64,000 bases of DNA from Byssovorax sp. GTDB taxonomy: Bacteria > Myxococcota_A > Polyangia > Polyangiales > Polyangiaceae. The stretch is from the NCBI GenBank assembly GCA_025362495.1, contig JANYGI010000126.1, positions 94,001 to 158,000 of the forward strand, read 5' to 3'. The notes under the pieces were generated by a model that was given only the letters and a program-made list of their open reading frames with translations, ran no database searches and had not been told where the DNA came from. The translations under genes were made by a program, and so were the position numbers. Each line of letters starts with the position of its first letter. Position 1 is the first letter of the stretch. Below are positions 18,520 to 29,021 of the stretch, piece by piece.

Positions 18520-19215
18520 ATGTTCACCGGCCTCGTCGAGACGATCGGCGTCCTCCGCCGCCGCGGCGGCAGCCCGGTCGCGCGCGCGATGATCGAGACC
18601 ACGCTCGGGCCGCTCGTGCTCGGCGAATCGATCAGCGTGCAGGGCGCCTGCCTGACGGTCGATCGCATCGTCTCCGGCGGGTTCGAATGCGACATGAGCG
18701 CCGAGACGATCGCGCGCACCACGCTCGGCGAGCGGCCGCTGGGCTCGCCCGTCCACCTGGAGCGGGCCACGCCGGTCGGCGGGCGCCTCGGCGGGCACAT
18801 GGTCCTCGGTCACGTCGACGGCGTCGGCACCGTCACGGCGGTCGTCAACGTGGGCGGCGCGATCCGCTTCGAGGTGCGGGCGCCGGCCAACCTCGAGCGG
18901 TTCCTCGCGGCCAAGGGATCGGTCTGCCTCGACGGCGTCAGCCTCACGCTCAACGGCGTCGGGCGCGCCGCGGCGGGCGGCGTCGTCTTCGACGTCATGC
19001 TCGTCCCGCACACGATTGGCCGCACGTTGCTCGAAGAAGCGGGCCCTTCCGCGCACGTCAACATTGAAGTCGACGTGCTCGCGCGCTACGTGGCGCGTCA
19101 GCTCGAAGTGGCCGCTCACGGGCAGCCACACGAGGGGCGGGGAGAACAGGACGAGCCCGATGTCGACAACGATGCACGTATCCTCGCCAAGCTCCGATCG
19201 GGCGGCTTCGCATGA
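18520..19215 (+). CDS. ribE: Riboflavin synthase, alpha chain
   Basis: Dismutates two 6,7-dimethyl-8-ribityllumazines into riboflavin and a pyrimidinedione that re-enters the pathway. Two lumazine-binding barrels are visible: MFTGLVETIG at the start, GESISVQGACLTV, CDMSAETIARTTLG, then GGHMVLGHVDGVGTV and VSLTLNGV in the second. The start at 18520 gives the family-typical MFTG N-terminus. The C-terminus carries a ~25-residue acidic extension. It is first of the riboflavin genes here, 44 bp after the PilZ gene. No FMN riboswitch is visible upstream. Confidence 0.95.
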   Translation: MFTGLVETIGVLRRRGGSPVARAMIETTLGPLVLGESISVQGACLTVDRIVSGGFECDMSAETIARTTLGERPLGSPVHLERATPVGGRLGGHMVLGHVDGVGTVTAVVNVGGAIRFEVRAPANLERFLAAKGSVCLDGVSLTLNGVGRAAAGGVVFDVMLVPHTIGRTLLEEAGPSAHVNIEVDVLARYVARQLEVAAHGQPHEGRGEQDEPDVDNDARILAKLRSGGFA

Positions 19216-19237
19216 GGACGCGAAGGATGGCCTGCTC

Positions 19238-20401
19238 ATGCCGCACCGACTGACGATCGACTCGGTGATGCTCGACCGGGTCAACACCGCGCTCGACCAC
19301 ATCCGCGCCGGCAAGATGGTGATCCTCGTCGACGACGAGGACCGCGAGAACGAAGGCGATCTGACGATGGCCGCCGCGGCCGTCACGCCCGAGGCCATCA
19401 ACTTCATGGCCACGTACGGGCGCGGGCTCATCTGCCTCACCCTCGACGAAGAGCAGGTCGCCAAGCTCGATCTGCCGATGATGTCGGCCCCGGGTCGCGG
19501 CGGGCCGCCGCTCGGCACGGCCTTCACCGTGAGCATCGAGGCGCGCACCGGCGTCACCACGGGCATCAGCGCCGCCGACCGCGCCCGCACCATCCAGGTC
19601 GCGATCGATCCCGAGGCCAAGCCCACCGACGTCGTCACGCCGGGCCACATCTTCCCCCTCCGCGCGCGTCGCGGCGGCGTCCTCGTCCGCACCGGCCAGA
19701 CCGAGGGCTCGGTCGACCTCGCGCGCCTCGCCGGCATGGGCACCTCGGGCGTGATCTGCGAGATCATGAACGAGGACGGCACCATGGCGCGCATGCCCGA
19801 TCTCGAGCGCTTCGGCGCCAAGCACGGGCTGATGATCCTCACCGTCGCCGACCTCATCCAGTACCGCCTGCAGACCGAGCGCCTCGTGCGCCGCGTCGCC
19901 GAGCGGCGGATCACCCTCGACTCCACCGGCACCGAGTGGCTGGGCATCGTGTACGAAATCACCGGCGAATCGCGGCAATTCTTCGCGCTCGTCAAGGGCG
20001 ACGTCGCCACGGGCGAGCCGGTCCTCTGCCGCGTCCACGCCGGATCGATCGTCGGCGATCTCTTCAGCTCCACGCCGTTCGACGGCGGCCACAACCTGCG
20101 CGAGGCCACGCTGGCGATCGAGGCCGCGGGCTCGGGCGTGGTGCTCTACATCCCGCCGAAGGGCGACCTCGCGCGCGAGCTCGACGCCCTCGCCGGCGTC
20201 CCCGCGCTGCCGGAAGAGACGGCCGCGAGCCAGCCCGCGCGCCTGCGCGAGTTCGGCCTCGGCGCGCAGGTCCTGGCCGATCTCGGCGTGCAGCAGCTCC
20301 GCCTGCTCACGAACAATCAACCGAAGATCGCCGGCCTCACCGGCTTCGGTCTCAAGGTGGTCGAGCGGGTGCCGCTCGTCTCGATGAAGGGTGAAGCGTG
20401 A
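19238..20401 (+). CDS. ribB: DHBP synthase fused to a degenerate GTP cyclohydrolase II domain (RibBX type)
   Basis: The N-terminal ~205 residues make 3,4-dihydroxy-2-butanone 4-phosphate from ribulose 5-phosphate: [45 protein letters not shown] and [11 protein letters not shown] are all intact. The C-terminal half has a RibA fold, but where active enzymes have the zinc site (C-x10-C-x-C in a GDxxxSxxCDCG context) it reads [19 protein letters not shown] (about 265-283). All three Cys are gone, and the RQEGR motif becomes IPPKGDL. This matches the RibBX proteins described in Proteobacteria, where the second domain lacks cyclohydrolase activity. The start at 19238 avoids a 57-nt overlap with ribE. 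Confidence 0.9.
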   Translation: MPHRLTIDSVMLDRVNTALDHIRAGKMVILVDDEDRENEGDLTMAAAAVTPEAINFMATYGRGLICLTLDEEQVAKLDLPMMSAPGRGGPPLGTAFTVSIEARTGVTTGISAADRARTIQVAIDPEAKPTDVVTPGHIFPLRARRGGVLVRTGQTEGSVDLARLAGMGTSGVICEIMNEDGTMARMPDLERFGAKHGLMILTVADLIQYRLQTERLVRRVAERRITLDSTGTEWLGIVYEITGESRQFFALVKGDVATGEPVLCRVHAGSIVGDLFSSTPFDGGHNLREATLAIEAAGSGVVLYIPPKGDLARELDALAGVPALPEETAASQPARLREFGLGAQVLADLGVQQLRLLTNNQPKIAGLTGFGLKVVERVPLVSMKGEA

Positions 20402-20910
20402 GCGTGATGGGCGAAGGCATGGAGAAGCGCGCGGTCGTGGTCGAAGGCGGCCTCGTCGTCCCGCCGGGGGCGCGCTTCGCGCTCGTGGCGAGCCGGTTCA
20501 ATCACTTCATCGTCGATCGCCTCGTCGACGGCGCGCTCGACGCCATCGTCCGCCACGGCGGCGACGCGTCGAAGATCACCATCGTCCGCGTCCCCGGCGC
20601 CTGGGAGATCCCGACGGTCGTCGCCCGGCTCGCGCAGAAGCGGAGCGCCGACGCCATCATCGCGCTCGGCGCCGTCATCCGCGGCTCGACGCCCCACTTC
20701 GACTACGTCGCGGCCGAGGTCACCAAGGGCATCGCCACCGTCTCGATGCAGACCGGCGTCCCCGTCGCGTTCGGCGTGCTGACGACGGACTCGATCGAGC
20801 AGGCGATCGAGCGCGCCGGCACCAAGGCTGGAAACAAGGGCTGGGAGGCCGCCGTCAGCGCGATCGAAATGGTCGCGCTCGCCGCGGCGATGGACAGGGC
20901 GGGGCTGTAA
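20398..20910 (+). CDS. ribH: 6,7-dimethyl-8-ribityllumazine synthase
   Basis: Condenses the RibB product with the pyrimidine intermediate to form lumazine, the substrate of RibE; family members form icosahedral or pentameric shells. Visible motifs: [46 protein letters not shown] and [15 protein letters not shown], where the sequence GSTPHFDYV carries the catalytic His. The GTG at 20398 overlaps the upstream stop by 4 nt (GTGA); ATGs at 20407 and 20419 are alternatives. Translational coupling with the upstream gene is likely. Confidence 0.95.
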   Translation: MSVMGEGMEKRAVVVEGGLVVPPGARFALVASRFNHFIVDRLVDGALDAIVRHGGDASKITIVRVPGAWEIPTVVARLAQKRSADAIIALGAVIRGSTPHFDYVAAEVTKGIATVSMQTGVPVAFGVLTTDSIEQAIERAGTKAGNKGWEAAVSAIEMVALAAAMDRAGL

Positions 20911-20915
20911 AAGTC

Positions 20916-21338
20916 ATGGGCGCTCGAACCACAGGCCGCGAGGCCGCGCTGCAGATGATCTTCGCTCTCGACGCCAACGGCGGCAGCGCCGAGCGGGTGA
21001 TCAACCAGTTCTGGCGCGAGACGCCCGGCGATCCCGAGGGGCGCGAGTACGCCGAGCGCATGGTCCGCGGCGTCGCCGCCGATCTCGACAAGGTCGACAG
21101 CACCATCCGCAAGGCCAGCACCAACTGGCGGATCGAGCGCATGGCGCGCGTCGATCGCAACGTGCTCCGCCTGGGCGCGTGGGAGCTCGCGCAGGTCGAC
21201 GACGTGCCCCGCGCCGTCATCCTCGACGAGGCCGTCGAGCTGGCGAAGCGCTACGGCAGCGAGGACAGCGCCGCGTTCGTCAACGGCGTGCTCGACCGAA
21301 TCGCGACCGACCTCGGCCGGGTGGATCGGGATCGCTGA
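20916..21338 (+). CDS. nusB: Transcription antitermination factor NusB
   Basis: 140-residue all-helical RNA-binding protein that with NusE (S10) loads onto boxA in rRNA operons. The family pattern is clear: GREAALQMIFALD at the N-terminus, the middle helix RMARVDRNVLRLGAWEL, and the C-terminal AVILDEAVELAKRYGSEDSAAFVNGVLD. It lies 5 bp after ribH, an arrangement found in many bacteria (ribH-nusB). Confidence 0.95.
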   Translation: MGARTTGREAALQMIFALDANGGSAERVINQFWRETPGDPEGREYAERMVRGVAADLDKVDSTIRKASTNWRIERMARVDRNVLRLGAWELAQVDDVPRAVILDEAVELAKRYGSEDSAAFVNGVLDRIATDLGRVDRDR

Positions 21339-21370
21339 GGCCGGCTCGGGTGCGCCCCGACTTCTCGGCG

Positions 21371-22003
21371 ATGAAGCGGCGTGACAGGATGCCTCTCGTC
21401 ATGCGAGAGCGCTGGACACGCACGGGGAAGGGCGCGGCGGCGATGGGGATCGCCGTCTCGTACGCGCTCCTCGCGGCCATCGTCACGGCCGTCGCGCTGG
21501 CCCTCCGCGACGGCGTGCCCTGGGTCCACCCGGATCCCTGGTACCCCGCGCCGCTGGCCGTGAGCGTCTCGCTGAGCGCGCTGCTCGGCCTCGCGATGGC
21601 CACGGCGCTCGTCGTGATGACGCGGCTGACGGTGCCCCGCTTCGTCTGGGCGCGCCGCCTCCACGAAGAGCTGCGCCCCGTCGCGCGCGATTTCTCGGCG
21701 GGGCACATCCTGCTCATCGCCGGCCTCTCCAGCCTGGGCGAAGAGCTGCTCTTCCGCGGCCTGCTCACCCCGTGGATCGGCGTCCTCCCCGCGGCGATCC
21801 TCTTCGGCCTCGCTCACCAGATGAAGGGGCCGAGTCGCTGGGTGTGGGCCGGCTGGGCCGCGGCGGTCGGCCTCGGCCTCGGAGCCATCTTTGCGCTGAC
21901 TGGCTCTCTCGTCGGGCCTTTGCTGGCGCACGCCGTCGTCAACGGTGTCAACCTCGTTTACCTTCGTGACCACGATCCGAGCGCGCCCCCGCGCGCCGCG
22001 TGA
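21371..22003 (+). CDS. CPBP-family intramembrane metalloprotease (CAAX/Abi type)
   Basis: About 210 residues with several predicted membrane helices. The protease motifs are present: EE in GEELLFRGLL followed by the R, FGLAH with the metal-binding His, and HAVVNGVNLV near the C-terminus. In bacteria such proteins are linked to peptide export or immunity and in eukaryotes to CAAX processing; no substrate is suggested here. The ATG at 21371 is chosen, with 21389 and 21401 as alternatives. It follows nusB and may be part of the riboflavin operon. Confidence 0.85.
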   Translation: MKRRDRMPLVMRERWTRTGKGAAAMGIAVSYALLAAIVTAVALALRDGVPWVHPDPWYPAPLAVSVSLSALLGLAMATALVVMTRLTVPRFVWARRLHEELRPVARDFSAGHILLIAGLSSLGEELLFRGLLTPWIGVLPAAILFGLAHQMKGPSRWVWAGWAAAVGLGLGAIFALTGSLVGPLLAHAVVNGVNLVYLRDHDPSAPPRAA

Positions 22004-22057
22004 GAGAGTATCGAGAGCCGCGCGGAGCGGCGGATACGCGGCTGGACCGAGGCCAGC

Positions 22058-22777
22058 TCAGGGCTGCTGGCTGGCGAACGCCTCGAGCGGCGCGAAGCCC
22101 TGGAGCGGGCCAGTGTGCGCGAAGGCCAGCTCCTTGATCTCGCCCGAGCGCGGCCGGAGCCGGATCGCGAGCGCCTTGACGGAGGCCACGTTCAGCGCCG
22201 AATCCTTCGAGAACAGCCGCACTGCCTTCGTCACCTTCCCCTCGGTCGTGGCGCCCGCGCTGTCGCCGAAGAAGAGCACTCCGTCGGCGAGGTAAACGGC
22301 GGAGCCCCGGGTGTGGCCGGGGACCGCGAAGGCCTCCACGCGGAGATCGCCGACCCGGGTGATCTCGCCGTCGTGGAGCGGATGAACGGCCTTTGCCGCG
22401 TCCCCCACGAGCGCCACCTCGTCGGCGAGCGCATAGACCTGCGCGCCCGGGAACACCTTGCAGCCCGCGGTGTGGTCGCCGTGGCCGTGGGTCAGAAAGA
22501 TCGCCGCGACGGCGTCGGGCCCGAGCTGTCGCGCCGCCAGCGCGGCCAGCAGCGCCTTGCCGCTCGCGTCGTTGCCGGCGTCGATCAGCGCGACCTTCCC
22601 GGGGCCGGCGTCGAGCACCACAGCGCTGACGAACCCGTCTTTCACGGTGTGAGCCCCGGGGACCAGCTCGCCGTCGACGATGGCGCTGTTGCCCCCGAAC
22701 ACGGAGTACCAGGCCATTCCAGCGAGCGTCGCGAAGACGAGGACGACGATGCCAACCCATTTCAGGACGCGCTTCAT
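22058..22777 (-). CDS. Membrane-anchored metallo-beta-lactamase-fold hydrolase
   Basis: 239 residues. The ATG at 22777 is preceded by GAGGGG and opens a single N-terminal membrane helix (WVGIVVLVFATLAGMAWYSV), probably tethering the enzyme outside the inner membrane. The zinc motif THGHGDH is intact, with the later FAVPGHTRGSAVYL and a bridging Asp in LFFGDS. The C-terminal AFAHTGP supplies the last His. This is the general MBL hydrolase pattern, close to the glyoxalase-II-like group; substrate unknown. Confidence 0.85.
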   Translation of the reverse strand: MKRVLKWVGIVVLVFATLAGMAWYSVFGGNSAIVDGELVPGAHTVKDGFVSAVVLDAGPGKVALIDAGNDASGKALLAALAARQLGPDAVAAIFLTHGHGDHTAGCKVFPGAQVYALADEVALVGDAAKAVHPLHDGEITRVGDLRVEAFAVPGHTRGSAVYLADGVLFFGDSAGATTEGKVTKAVRLFSKDSALNVASVKALAIRLRPRSGEIKELAFAHTGPLQGFAPLEAFASQQP

Positions 22778-22986
22778 GTCCCCTCTATACCGTATCGGCG
22801 GCGTTACCGGACGACGACGGTGAACCCCGGGACTCCCTTCGTCCCGTTCGCGTGGACGTACTCGACGGGGACCTGCGAATACCCGGCGAACAATCACACC
22901 ATCTCTCCGGTGATGGTCCCGGCGCGCGCGATCGTCACGTCACCTCCACGACGCGCCCTGCGTCGAGGCGTGTATGCTCTGGAAGC

Positions 22987-24363
<1,377 letters not shown>

Positions 24364-24450
24364 CCTTTCTCGATCCTTGCCTCGCTCCGCGCGAGGACTC
24401 GCGGTCATGACGCCCTCCCCGCGGGCGGACAGCTTTGATAAAGGTCGCCG

Positions 24451-26451
24451 ATGACCGCCAGCGCCCCGCCGAGCCGCGAGCAGCTCCTCCACGCTCTCTA
24501 CGAAGCCGCCGAGCTCGAGCACAACCTGATGTGCACGTACCTCTACTCGGCGTTCAGCCTGCGCGCCGGCGAGACCGAGGGGCTCTCCGCCGACGAGGCC
24601 GAGGCCGTGACGCGGTGGCGCGACGGCATCCTCCGGGTGGCCATCGAGGAGATGGGGCACCTCACCGCCGTGTGGAACATCACGGCCGCGCTCGGGGGCG
24701 CGCCGCGCTTCGGACGCGGGAATTTCCCGCTCGACGCGGGCCTCCTGCCGGCCGGCGTCGTGGTGAAGCTCTCGCCTTTCAACGAGGCTTCGCTCCAGCA
24801 CTTCGTCTACCTCGAGCGGCCCCACGACTCGTCGGAGCCCGAGGGCGAAGGCTTCGGGCCGGAGCTCAGGTTCACGCGCGGATCGTCGGCGGCGCGGCTC
24901 ACGCCGATGGCCATCGACTACGACACGGTCGGCGATTTCTACCGGACGCTCGGCGAGAGCATCGTCGCGTTCGTCGAGCACATGGGCGAAGCGGCGGCGT
25001 TCTGCGGCGATCCCGCGCTGCAGCTCTCGCCGAGCGAGGTCGCGCTCCTCGGCGCCAGGCCCGTGGTGTGCTCGAAGACGGCGCTCGCCGCGTTCGCCAC
25101 GATCCGCGAGCAGGGCGAGGGCGCGCCGGCGCATTCGGAGGGATCGCACTTCCAGAAGTTCGTGGCGATCCGCGCCGAGCTCGCGGCGCTGAAGGCGGCG
25201 AACCCCGCGTTCAAGCCGGCGTATCCGGCCGCGCAGAACCCGGTGCTGCGGCGCCCGGCGCGGCCCGAAGGGCGCGTGTGGCTCGAGGACGAGGCCGCCG
25301 TGGCCACGGTCGATCTCGCCAACGCCGGTTACGCGCTCATGCTCCGCTTGCTGGCCTATGCCTACGTCGTGCCGCGTCCGCAGCCGGACAAATCGCTGGC
25401 GGTCGATCTCGCGCTCGGTCTGATGCGCGCCGTCACCCACCTCGCCGAGCGCGCGGCGCGTCTGCCCGCCGGCCCCTCGAACCCCTCGTGCAACGCCGGC
25501 ATCTCGTTCACGGCGCTCCGCGACTCGGCCCCTCTGCCGTATGGCCCGAGCTCGGCGCGGTTCTTCACCGAGCGCTTCGCCGAGCTCGACGCGGCCGGGG
25601 TGGCCCTCGCGGCCGGCGGCGACGCCCGCGCCGCGTCGGCGTCGCGCGTGCTGACCGATCTGGCGAAGCGCGCCAACCGAGGATTCGAGTCCACCGCAAA
25701 GGCCCCTCCTGCAAAGTCTCCTCCCGCGACGGTCGCGCCCGCCCCGGTGGCCGCCACGCCTGTCTCGGTGGCCGCCGCCGCGCCTGCCCAGACTCCGCCG
25801 GTCCCCACGGTCATCGACGGCGTCGAGCACATCCGGGGCAAGAAGCTCACGCTGCTCTACGAGGTCAAGAAGTGCATCCACGCGCGCTTCTGCGTCACCG
25901 GCGCTCCAAAGGTCTTCATCGCCAACATCAAGGGTCCCTGGATCAACCCCGACGCGATGTCGGTCGAGGGGCTGGTCGAGATCGCCCACGCCTGCCCCTC
26001 GGGCGCGATCCGCTACGAGCGCAAGGATGGAGTCGACGACGAGGCCGCTCCGCCGGTGAACCTGATTGGCATTCGCGAGGCAGGGCCTTATGCCGTGCGC
26101 GCCGAGATTCTCCTCGACGGCGAGCCGGCCCATTACCGCGCCACCCTCTGCCGCTGCGGCGCCTCGAAGAACAAGCCCTATTGCGACGGCTCCCACCACG
26201 AGGTCGGCTTCTCGGCCTCGGGCGAGCCGCCCACGGGCGCGGCCGACATGCTCGCGGTGCGCGACGGCGCGCTCGCCATCGATCCCGAGCTCGACGGCCC
26301 GCTCCAGGTCCGCGGCAACGTCGAGATCACCAGCGGGACGGGGCGAGTCGTCGCGCGCGTCACCCAGGCTCGACTCTGCCGCTGCGGCGGGAGCAACACC
26401 AAACCGTTCTGCGACGGGACCCACGCCCGCATCGGCTTCAAGAGCACCTGA
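24451..26451 (+). CDS. Ferritin-like / Fer4_19 / double CDGSH fusion protein
   Basis: A 666-residue multi-metal protein. Residues 1 to about 395 match the ferritin-like domain of the VioB/iminophenylpyruvate-synthase type, with Glu and His ligands in LEHNLMCTYLYSAF and AIEEMGHLTAVW. A Pro/Ala-rich linker (about 410-450) leads to a mono-cluster ferredoxin of the Fer4_19/YjdI type (CIHARFC, PWINPD, ACPSGAI). Two CDGSH [2Fe-2S] motifs end the protein (CRCGASKNKPYCDGSH and CRCGGSNTKPFCDGTH). The ATG at 24451 has AAAGG upstream. It suggests an oxidoreductase that delivers electrons to a diiron site; the substrate is unknown. Confidence 0.85.
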   Translation: MTASAPPSREQLLHALYEAAELEHNLMCTYLYSAFSLRAGETEGLSADEAEAVTRWRDGILRVAIEEMGHLTAVWNITAALGGAPRFGRGNFPLDAGLLPAGVVVKLSPFNEASLQHFVYLERPHDSSEPEGEGFGPELRFTRGSSAARLTPMAIDYDTVGDFYRTLGESIVAFVEHMGEAAAFCGDPALQLSPSEVALLGARPVVCSKTALAAFATIREQGEGAPAHSEGSHFQKFVAIRAELAALKAANPAFKPAYPAAQNPVLRRPARPEGRVWLEDEAAVATVDLANAGYALMLRLLAYAYVVPRPQPDKSLAVDLALGLMRAVTHLAERAARLPAGPSNPSCNAGISFTALRDSAPLPYGPSSARFFTERFAELDAAGVALAAGGDARAASASRVLTDLAKRANRGFESTAKAPPAKSPPATVAPAPVAATPVSVAAAAPAQTPPVPTVIDGVEHIRGKKLTLLYEVKKCIHARFCVTGAPKVFIANIKGPWINPDAMSVEGLVEIAHACPSGAIRYERKDGVDDEAAPPVNLIGIREAGPYAVRAEILLDGEPAHYRATLCRCGASKNKPYCDGSHHEVGFSASGEPPTGAADMLAVRDGALAIDPELDGPLQVRGNVEITSGTGRVVARVTQARLCRCGGSNTKPFCDGTHARIGFKST

Positions 26452-26479
26452 GCGCTTTTTGCAGGTGCCAGTGCCGCAG

Positions 26480-26642
26480 CCCTCACCCCAACCCCTCTCC
26501 CGCGGAGCGGGAGAGGAGCTCGGAGCTGTTGCGAGGAGCTTCCGCCTCGCCCGCTCGGCAGGAGAGGGGGACCGAGGGGGTGAGGGCTCTCCGGGGGGAC
26601 CGAGGGGGTGAGGGCTCTCCGGGGGGACCGAGGGGGTGAGGG
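26480..26642. repeat. Intergenic hairpin plus 28-bp tandem repeat block
   Basis: A perfect 10-bp stem with a 3-nt loop (26494-26503 with 26507-26516) sits in a stretch starting CCCTCACCCCAACCCCTCTC. Downstream the 21-mer GGGGGACCGAGGGGGTGAGGG-type unit recurs three times with a 28-bp period (26566, 26594, 26622), separated by CTCTCCG spacers. The unit is roughly complementary to the left arm, so the block can form alternative large hairpins. The sequence style resembles widespread intergenic repeats of GC-rich genomes. Confidence 0.75.
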
Positions 26643-26818
26643 AGCGGCACTACCGACCCCGAAACACGCTCTGAACGCGGCGAAACCGTGGCCGACGCGC
26701 CATCAGGAAAAAAAGATGACACGATCCGATCTGGACGTGGCACACGCGCGTAGGCTAAAGGTCGGTGAGCAATCGATCAGGCGCTCGCGCTGAGCCCTGT
26801 ACCCACCTCGGATCTGTC
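26643..26818. other. Upstream region of the TonB-dependent receptor
   Basis: 175 bp after the repeat block. It contains an A-run (AGGAAAAAAAGATGACACG near 26704-26722), the least GC-rich part of the gap, likely near the promoter. No cobalamin riboswitch core and no obvious iron-box palindrome is seen. Confidence 0.4.
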
Positions 26819-29011
26819 ATGCCTTCTTTTGCGTGCTTCCGCAGGGCCCGCCATGCGTGTGCCCTTGGCCTCCTCGCGGCTCTCGCCGGACAGACCTTCG
26901 CCTCGTCGGCCTTTGCCCACGATCCGAAAGAAGAGGAAGCAGAGCGCTTGAAGGAAGAGGCCGAGCGCGCCGCGCGCGCGCCGAAGCAAGAGGCTGATCC
27001 CATCGAGATCACCATCCAGGCCGAGAAGCCTGGTGGGGAGTCGTCGTCGCGGATCGTGATTGGCCGGCGCGAGCTCGAGCTGCGGCCCCGGCTCCGGCCC
27101 GGCGACATCCTGGAAGCGGTACCCGGGCTCTTCGCCGTTCAGCACGCGGGCGGGGGCAAGGCCAATCAGTACTTCCTGCGTGGCTTCGACGCCGACCACG
27201 GGACGGATGTGGCCTTCTCGGTCGACGGGGTCCCGATCAACATGGTGAGCCACGGGCACGGCCAGGGCTTCACCGACTTTCACTTCCTGATCCCGGAGCT
27301 GGTCACTTCGCTCGACGGCTACAAGGGCCCCTTCTACGCCGCGCAGGGCGATTTCGCGACCGCGGGCGCCGTGAACCTGCACCTGGCCGAGAAGCTCGAG
27401 GAGAGCTTCGCGCAGTACAGCATCGGTCAATACGGCATCATGCGCGCCCTCGTGGTCGAGTCGCCCGACCTCGGCGACTCCTTTCGCGCCGTCATGGCCG
27501 GGGAGCTCTACAAGGACGACGGGCCCTTCCAGAACCCGGAGCAGCTCAAGCGGTACAACGTGTATCTCAAGGCCACGCACGATATCGGCCGCGCCGGCAA
27601 GGTGCAGATGACGCTGATGTCCTACGGGTCGACCTGGCACGGATCGGGGCAGATCCCGGCGCGCGCCGTCTGCGGTGAGGGCGAGGCGGGCACGCCGGAT
27701 CCGACGACCCTCACCCCTCCTCAGCCTTGCATCGATCACTTCGGCAACGTGGATCCCACCGAGGGCGGCTCGACGCAGAGGCACCTGGCCTCGATCGCGT
27801 TCTCGACCGCGTGGGCCGACTCGGACTTCACGGCGATGGCCTATGCCGTCAAGTATCGATTCACGCTCTACTCGAACTTCACCTTCTTCGCCGACGATCC
27901 CGTCCACGGCGACGAGGTGGAGCAAGACGACGATCGCTCCGTGGTCGGCACGGATCTGCGGGTGAGGCGGCACGATCATTACCTCGGCGGGCAGTTCACC
28001 ACCTCGCTGGGGGCGCAGGTGCGCGTCGACTCGATCGACAACGCGCTCTACCACGACGTGGCCCGCGAGCGGCTCGAAGCCCGGGTCAAGGCCAGCATCG
28101 TCGAGAGCCAGATTGGCATTTACGTGGAAGAGGACGCGCGTGTCCGCAAGTGGCTCCGGTTCATCGCCGGGGCGCGGGCGCAGCGCGTCGACGTCAACGT
28201 CGAGGACCAGCTCGAGGACCTGAAGACGCTGGGCAACAAGTCGAGCGGCTTCAAGGGCGCGACGCAGTTCCTCCCGAAATTCCAGGGGATCCTCTCGCCC
28301 ATACCCCAGATCGACATCTTCGCCTCGTACGGGCGCGGCTTCCACTCCAACGACGCTCGCGGCGTGGTGCGGGAGCAGAACCCGGCGACGCTGCTCACCC
28401 CGGCGACCGGCTACGAGGCCGGGGTGAAGGTCACGCCGATACCGAACCTCACCCTGTCCGCCTCGGGGTTCCTCATCGATCTCGACTCGGAGCTGGTCTG
28501 GGCCGGCGACGCGGGGACGACCGAGGCCTCGGGCCCGACGCGCCGCTACGGGGCCGAGCTCGACGCGCGATTCCACATCTCCAACTGGCTCTTCGCCGAC
28601 GTCGACGGCACGTTCACCCACGCGCGCTACCGGGAGAACGCCGGCAACGGCAGCGCCGTGGCGCTGGCGCCGACACGGACCTTCTCCGCGGGTATCGGCG
28701 TGCGTCCGACGGTGGGCGACTTCATCCCTTCGGCCTCGATCCGGGTCAAATCGATCGGCTCGCGCCCCGCCAACGAGGACGCGTCGCTGATCGCCGAGGG
28801 CTTCACCGTCGTCGACGCCACGGCGGGACTGCGCTGGAAGCAGATCGAGGCCGGCCTCGACGTGCAGAACCTCTTCAACGCCACCTGGCGCGAGGTGCAG
28901 TTCGCCACCACGACGCGGCTCGCCTACGAGCCGGCCCCCGTGACTGGCATCCATTACTCGCCGGGCTGGCCGCGCACCGTGATGGCGCGGGCGGCGCTCT
29001 ACTGGAAGTGA
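26819..29011 (+). CDS. TonB-dependent outer-membrane receptor
   Basis: About 730 residues: signal peptide from the ATG at 26819 (ALGLLAALAGQTFA, cleavage near AFA-HD), a charged helical N-terminal region (DPKEEEAERLKEEAERAAR), then a plug domain (DILEAVPGLFAVQHAGGG, YFLRGFDADHGTDVAFSVDG) and a beta-barrel ending in an aromatic-rich strand and Lys (RAALYWK). The plug loop PINMVSHGHGQGFTDFHF is rich in His, which could bind metal, but siderophore, vitamin or metal cannot be distinguished. No partner TonB or ABC genes are near. It converges on the next gene with 10 bp between stops. Confidence 0.9.
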   Translation: MPSFACFRRARHACALGLLAALAGQTFASSAFAHDPKEEEAERLKEEAERAARAPKQEADPIEITIQAEKPGGESSSRIVIGRRELELRPRLRPGDILEAVPGLFAVQHAGGGKANQYFLRGFDADHGTDVAFSVDGVPINMVSHGHGQGFTDFHFLIPELVTSLDGYKGPFYAAQGDFATAGAVNLHLAEKLEESFAQYSIGQYGIMRALVVESPDLGDSFRAVMAGELYKDDGPFQNPEQLKRYNVYLKATHDIGRAGKVQMTLMSYGSTWHGSGQIPARAVCGEGEAGTPDPTTLTPPQPCIDHFGNVDPTEGGSTQRHLASIAFSTAWADSDFTAMAYAVKYRFTLYSNFTFFADDPVHGDEVEQDDDRSVVGTDLRVRRHDHYLGGQFTTSLGAQVRVDSIDNALYHDVARERLEARVKASIVESQIGIYVEEDARVRKWLRFIAGARAQRVDVNVEDQLEDLKTLGNKSSGFKGATQFLPKFQGILSPIPQIDIFASYGRGFHSNDARGVVREQNPATLLTPATGYEAGVKVTPIPNLTLSASGFLIDLDSELVWAGDAGTTEASGPTRRYGAELDARFHISNWLFADVDGTFTHARYRENAGNGSAVALAPTRTFSAGIGVRPTVGDFIPSASIRVKSIGSRPANEDASLIAEGFTVVDATAGLRWKQIEAGLDVQNLFNATWREVQFATTTRLAYEPAPVTGIHYSPGWPRTVMARAALYWK

Positions 29012-29021
29012 TCCGCTGGAG

